A DNA stretch of 64,000 bases. It comes from Caulobacter sp. Root343 (GTDB lineage: Bacteria; Pseudomonadota; Alphaproteobacteria; Caulobacterales; Caulobacteraceae). The stretch is taken from positions 229,154 through 293,153 of the forward strand of contig NZ_LMDF01000001.1 of NCBI RefSeq assembly GCF_001425745.1. Direction: 5' to 3'. Below are positions 60,901 through 64,000 of the stretch, in pieces. The position numbers and the translations under genes were made by a program. The notes under the pieces were generated by a model. That model was not told where the DNA came from and ran no database searches. It saw only the letters and a program-made list of their open reading frames with translations. Position 1 is the first letter of the stretch. Every line of letters starts with the position of its first letter.

Positions 60901-61652
60901 CGGGCGGCCTCCTGGCGGGCCGAGAACGCGCCGTTGGTGACGGTCAGGCTGGACTTTCCCGAGCGCAGCACGAAGCGCGGGGCCAGCTGGTCGACGACCA
61001 GATAGCCGTCGCGGACCACCGCGTTGGCCAGGCCCTCGACGCCGTCGGCGCCGACCACGAACACGGCCGGCAAGTCGGCTCGCTCGGGCCAGGCGAAGTA
61101 GGTCGCCGCGCCGTCGTCGAAGACCTTGGCAGGCTGGATGGCGGCGTCACCCTTGATGCTGTAGGCGCTGTTTCGCGCCACGGGCGTCACCGGAAGCGGT
61201 GGCGGAGCCGCGACGGCGACGGCGACGGGCGCGGGAACGAGGAAGCGCACCACATAGGCCAGGTCCTTGGTCGAGGCCTTCGGCGCGGCGACGACCAGTT
61301 CGAACACGTAGCGGCGACGGTCGGTGACCACCGTCATGTTCGTCGCGGCCGTACGGTCCAGCGGCTTGAGGAACAGCAGGTTGGCCTTCTTGTTCGGCGT
61401 CACCTGCCAGCCCATGGCGTCGCCGATCGAGACGTTCTCGATCCGCTCGTCGGACGCGAACTCCAGCATGGTCTGGATGCCGAAATAGCCGGTCAGGCGC
61501 ACGACCTGGTCGGCGTCGTAGGCGACGGTGCGAATGCGCGGGTCCACGGCGCCGGGACGCGGTGTCTCGGTCGCGAGGGCCGAGCCGGCGACCGCCGTCG
61601 TCAGAACGCACGCGGCGAACAGAGCTTGGAAGCGAGGGTAAGCGAAGGTCAC
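60897..61652 (-). CDS. virB9: Type IV secretion core protein VirB9
   Basis: GTG 61652, with GGAGAG upstream, gives 251 residues and a signal peptide (AACVLTTAVAGSALA). The VirB9 pattern includes DPRIRTVAYDADQVVRLTGY, TMLEFASDERIENVSIGD, a ferritin-like linker, and the C-terminal beta domain (AYSIKGDAAIQPAKVFDDGA). It forms the outer-membrane ring with VirB7 and VirB10. No VirB7 gene is seen in the adjacent overlaps. Confidence 0.92.
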   Translation of the reverse strand: MTFAYPRFQALFAACVLTTAVAGSALATETPRPGAVDPRIRTVAYDADQVVRLTGYFGIQTMLEFASDERIENVSIGDAMGWQVTPNKKANLLFLKPLDRTAATNMTVVTDRRRYVFELVVAAPKASTKDLAYVVRFLVPAPVAVAVAAPPPLPVTPVARNSAYSIKGDAAIQPAKVFDDGAATYFAWPERADLPAVFVVGADGVEGLANAVVRDGYLVVDQLAPRFVLRSGKSSLTVTNGAFSARQEAAR

Positions 61653-62824
61653 TGATCTCTCCGGGGCCCCGAGGCGGCGCGGCGGGGGGCGGGTGTTCGG
61701 CGATGGCTGTGGCCCAGCGGCGGGACTTGGCCGGCAAGGGCCGCTTGGGCGAGGTGTCCGCGATCGGAGACGATCGTCAGCAGGCGCGGCCCGATGGGAT
61801 CGGCCGACGTGACGCCGGCGTCGCGACGATCGAGGGCGATGGCGGCCGCGGCGATCGTGGCGGCTCGGCCCATCGGCTCGACTTGCGAGGGGGCGTAGCG
61901 CGGGGCGTCCGGCGCGATAGCGCGATCGGACCACGCCGCGCCGGCCAGGCCTCGCGGCAGGCGCAAGCCCGCGGCGGTGACGCACACGGCGATCACCGCC
62001 AGCACCATGACCAGGGCGAAGACCAGGGTGAGGACCAACACGGTGACGGCGGGGTCGATGTCGAAGGCGGCGAACTGCTGGGCCGCGCGCGCTTCGGCCA
62101 GAGCCTTCAACGAAGGCGCCAGCATGGTCAGCTCGAGCGACAGGGTCAGGATGGTGACCAACGGTGTGAGCGCCAGGGCGATCATCGCCTTCAGCCACCC
62201 TTCGACCAGACCGCGCGTGGTCTCGAACAGGGTCAGGCCGGCGACCAGCGGCGCCAAGGCCAGCAGGATGGCGAGCACGACCTTGCTGGCGAGCAGTACG
62301 CCCAAGGTCGACAGCACCAGGATCAGGCCGCCGGTGTTCACCGCGAAAGCGCCGAAACCGGGCCCGCCCTGCATCGCCGCCGGGCCGCCGCCGGCGCGGC
62401 TGGCCATCAGGCTCGCCGACTCCTGCAAGCCGTCGAAGGCGTCCTGCAGGCGCGCGAACGGATTGGTCGGCTGGCCGTCGCCGAGCAGCAGTCCGCCCAG
62501 TTCGGCTGGGGCCTTGGTCAGGGTGTCGTAGACCAGGGTCTGGAACAGGCTCCAATTGGTGGCCAGCGCCACAACCAGGCCAATCTTGATCACCATCAGG
62601 GTGGCGTCGCCGACGCGCAGGCCGCCTCGGCCCAGGATCAGGCGATAGCCGACGAAGACCACGTACAGGGTCAGCAGGCCGGTCAGCAGCAGGCCGACGG
62701 GCGAACCCGGCGCGGCCAAGGCGGCATAGCCGGTCTGGGCCAAGTCCTGGACTCGGCAGTCGACGGAGCCGATCAAGCCTTGGACCATCTGGGCGTCGGC
62801 GGGGAGTTGCGCGCAGCCGGTCAT
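61649..62824 (-). CDS. virB6: Type IV secretion inner-membrane protein VirB6/TrbL
   Basis: ATG 62824 (GTG 62830 is an alternative) gives 391 residues with about six membrane helices. The VirB6/TrbL pattern includes LTLYVVFVGYRLILG, LRVGDATLMVIKIGLVVALATNW and a conserved Trp. It forms part of the inner-membrane channel. Its stop overlaps the virB9 start (GTGA). The C-terminal tail is unusually long, basic and Pro-rich. Confidence 0.88.
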   Translation of the reverse strand: MTGCAQLPADAQMVQGLIGSVDCRVQDLAQTGYAALAAPGSPVGLLLTGLLTLYVVFVGYRLILGRGGLRVGDATLMVIKIGLVVALATNWSLFQTLVYDTLTKAPAELGGLLLGDGQPTNPFARLQDAFDGLQESASLMASRAGGGPAAMQGGPGFGAFAVNTGGLILVLSTLGVLLASKVVLAILLALAPLVAGLTLFETTRGLVEGWLKAMIALALTPLVTILTLSLELTMLAPSLKALAEARAAQQFAAFDIDPAVTVLVLTLVFALVMVLAVIAVCVTAAGLRLPRGLAGAAWSDRAIAPDAPRYAPSQVEPMGRAATIAAAAIALDRRDAGVTSADPIGPRLLTIVSDRGHLAQAALAGQVPPLGHSHRRTPAPRRAASGPRRDQ

Positions 62825-62826
62825 GG

Positions 62827-64000
62827 TCACGCCGCCGCCAGCAGCTTGGCCATCCAGGCCTGGGGCTCGTCGCCGAGTTGCTCGCGCAAGGCGTCCAGCT
62901 TGCGGACGGTCGTCTCGCGGCCCGACAGCACGGTCAGCAGTTCGGGCGCGCCGGCCAGATTCAGGCGGGCCACGACGCTGTCGGTCCCGTGCTTGATCAG
63001 GAAGCAGCGCGAGGTGTCGGGCAGGGTCTTGACCAGTTCGAACTCGTGCTGGGTCAGGCCGAAGCCTTCGCAGTAGTCCTTGGCCTGGGCCTTGGGGTTG
63101 GCCATGAAGATCTGGGTCGCGGCCTGTTCGATGATGGCGCTGGCGATGCGGCTTTCCAGCGCGTCGTGGGCGCTCTGGGTGGCGAAGCCGACCACGCCGT
63201 TGCGTTTGCGCAGGGTCTTCTCCCAGTCGCGAATGCGGGCCACGAAGGCGTCGTCGTCCAGCGCCTTCCAGCCCTCGTCGATGACGATCAGGGTCGGGTG
63301 GCCGTCCAGGCGCTGCTCCACGCGATGGAACAGGTACATCATGGCCGGGGTGCGCAGCGTCGGGTCGTCCAGCAGCTGGGTCATGTCGAAGCCCAGGGTG
63401 GGTTGGTCGAGATCCAGGCTGTCGGTCTCGTTGTCGAACAGCCAGGCGTGCTCGCCCGAACCGTGCCAAGGCGCCAGGCGCGCGGCCAGGTCGGCGGCGT
63501 CGGGACGGCGCGCGCCGCGGAACAGCTCTGCGAAGTATCTCAGGCGGCGCAGGGACGGGGTCTGGTCATAGCTGGCGTCGACCGCGTCCTTGATCCGCGC
63601 GGCGTCATCGGCGGACAAGGTTTCGCCCGGGACGGACACCAGCTTGGCGACCCATTCGGCCAGGAACTTGCGGTTGGCCGCGGTGTCGGCCAGGGCCAGC
63701 GGGTTGAAGCCGGTCGGTTGGCCCGGGCGTAGGCTCTCGTAGCGGCCGCCGATGGCCCGCAGGAAGATCTCCGCGCCGCGATCCTTGTCGAAGAAGACGA
63801 TGCGGGGACTGTACTTGCGGGCCTGGGCGAGCAGGAAGTTCAGCACCACGGTCTTGCCCGAGCCCGACGGGCCGATGACCGTGAAGTTGCCCAGGTCGCC
63901 CTTGTGGAAATTGAAGTGGTAAGGCCCCGCCGAGGTGGTCTCCAGCAAGGTGACCGCCGGGCCCCAGTGATTGCCGTCGGCCCGGCCGATCGGGAAGTTG
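62827..64000 (-). CDS. virB4: Type IV secretion ATPase VirB4 (C-terminal part; 5' end outside window)
   Basis: The frame is open to the end of the window, so only about 390 C-terminal residues are seen. They read NFPIGRADGNHWGPAVT at the edge, then Walker A IGPSGSGKTVVLNF, Walker B LIVIDEGWKAL, and GFATQSAHDALE near the C-terminus, all typical of VirB4. It is the largest ATPase of the system. virB6 starts just after its stop, so they are coupled. Confidence 0.95.
   Translation of the reverse strand, partial: NFPIGRADGNHWGPAVTLLETTSAGPYHFNFHKGDLGNFTVIGPSGSGKTVVLNFLLAQARKYSPRIVFFDKDRGAEIFLRAIGGRYESLRPGQPTGFNPLALADTAANRKFLAEWVAKLVSVPGETLSADDAARIKDAVDASYDQTPSLRRLRYFAELFRGARRPDAADLAARLAPWHGSGEHAWLFDNETDSLDLDQPTLGFDMTQLLDDPTLRTPAMMYLFHRVEQRLDGHPTLIVIDEGWKALDDDAFVARIRDWEKTLRKRNGVVGFATQSAHDALESRIASAIIEQAATQIFMANPKAQAKDYCEGFGLTQHEFELVKTLPDTSRCFLIKHGTDSVVARLNLAGAPELLTVLSGRETTVRKLDALREQLGDEPQAWMAKLLAAA

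Noticed and set aside
1-64000. CRISPR arrays, prophage genes, classical insertion sequences or transposases
   Set aside because: No regularly spaced direct repeats, integrases, transposases or phage structural genes were seen. The repeats present are intergenic palindromes.

Overview
The window is GC-rich alphaproteobacterial DNA that I attribute to the genus Caulobacter or a very close relative. The evidence is a divK-pleD pair with a 454-residue PleD, a complete holdfast polysaccharide locus (hfsD, A, B, C, H, G, F, E), and a shared backbone of housekeeping genes (pyrB-pyrC-plsY-dprA-topA-rnr-Nudix-rpmG, clpS-clpA, dinB). The species is not determined, and nothing here looks like a prophage, plasmid or CRISPR array.

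Layout. 1-13 kb: the end of a membrane-anchored J-domain protein, a PLP aminotransferase, an exported D,D-carboxypeptidase with a SPOR domain, a phasin, a RidA/GDPD/GNAT operon, small stress and hydrolase genes, a HIT protein, a BLUF photoreceptor, and clpS-clpA. 13-21 kb: dinB, a ROK sugar kinase and a HAD phosphatase on the minus strand, then the cell-cycle operon divK-pleD and a PafA-like phosphatase on the plus strand. 21-39 kb: a minus-strand run of core genes (rpmG, Nudix, rnr, topA, dprA, plsY, pyrC, pyrB, ruvX), interleaved with accessory genes such as an M20 peptidase, an aminotransferase, an SGNH esterase and an alpha/beta hydrolase. 39-44 kb: gatC-gatA and gatB, separated by an antisense membrane-protein gene and a small inverted-repeat-bounded DUF559 nuclease unit. 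44-55 kb: small envelope proteins, a GST, then the holdfast locus. 55-64 kb: tRNA-Ser(GCU), a DUF1501/DUF1800 pair, and one end of a type IV secretion operon (virB11, B10, B9, B6 and a partial virB4).

How the genes work together. DivK and PleD are the response regulators that drive polar development and c-di-GMP synthesis in Caulobacter. The holdfast locus encodes sugar-lipid initiation (HfsE), glycosyl transfer (HfsG), deacetylation (HfsH), flipping (HfsF), polymerisation (HfsC) and export (HfsA/B/D). CtrA-like boxes lie upstream of divK and between hfsD and hfsA, so both modules could be tied to the cell cycle. ClpS/ClpA form the N-degron branch of proteolysis, and GatCAB performs tRNA-dependent amidation.

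The most distinctive non-coding feature is several families of intergenic palindromic repeats of roughly 100-130 bp. Two arrangements stand out: a DUF559 endonuclease gene whose start codon and C-terminal codons lie inside the flanking inverted repeats, and an aminotransferase gene flanked by inverted copies of another repeat. Several proteins carry catalytic substitutions that can be read directly: a dihydroorotase without its HxH motif, two alpha/beta hydrolases without the nucleophilic serine, and an HfsB ATPase without the Walker A lysine.
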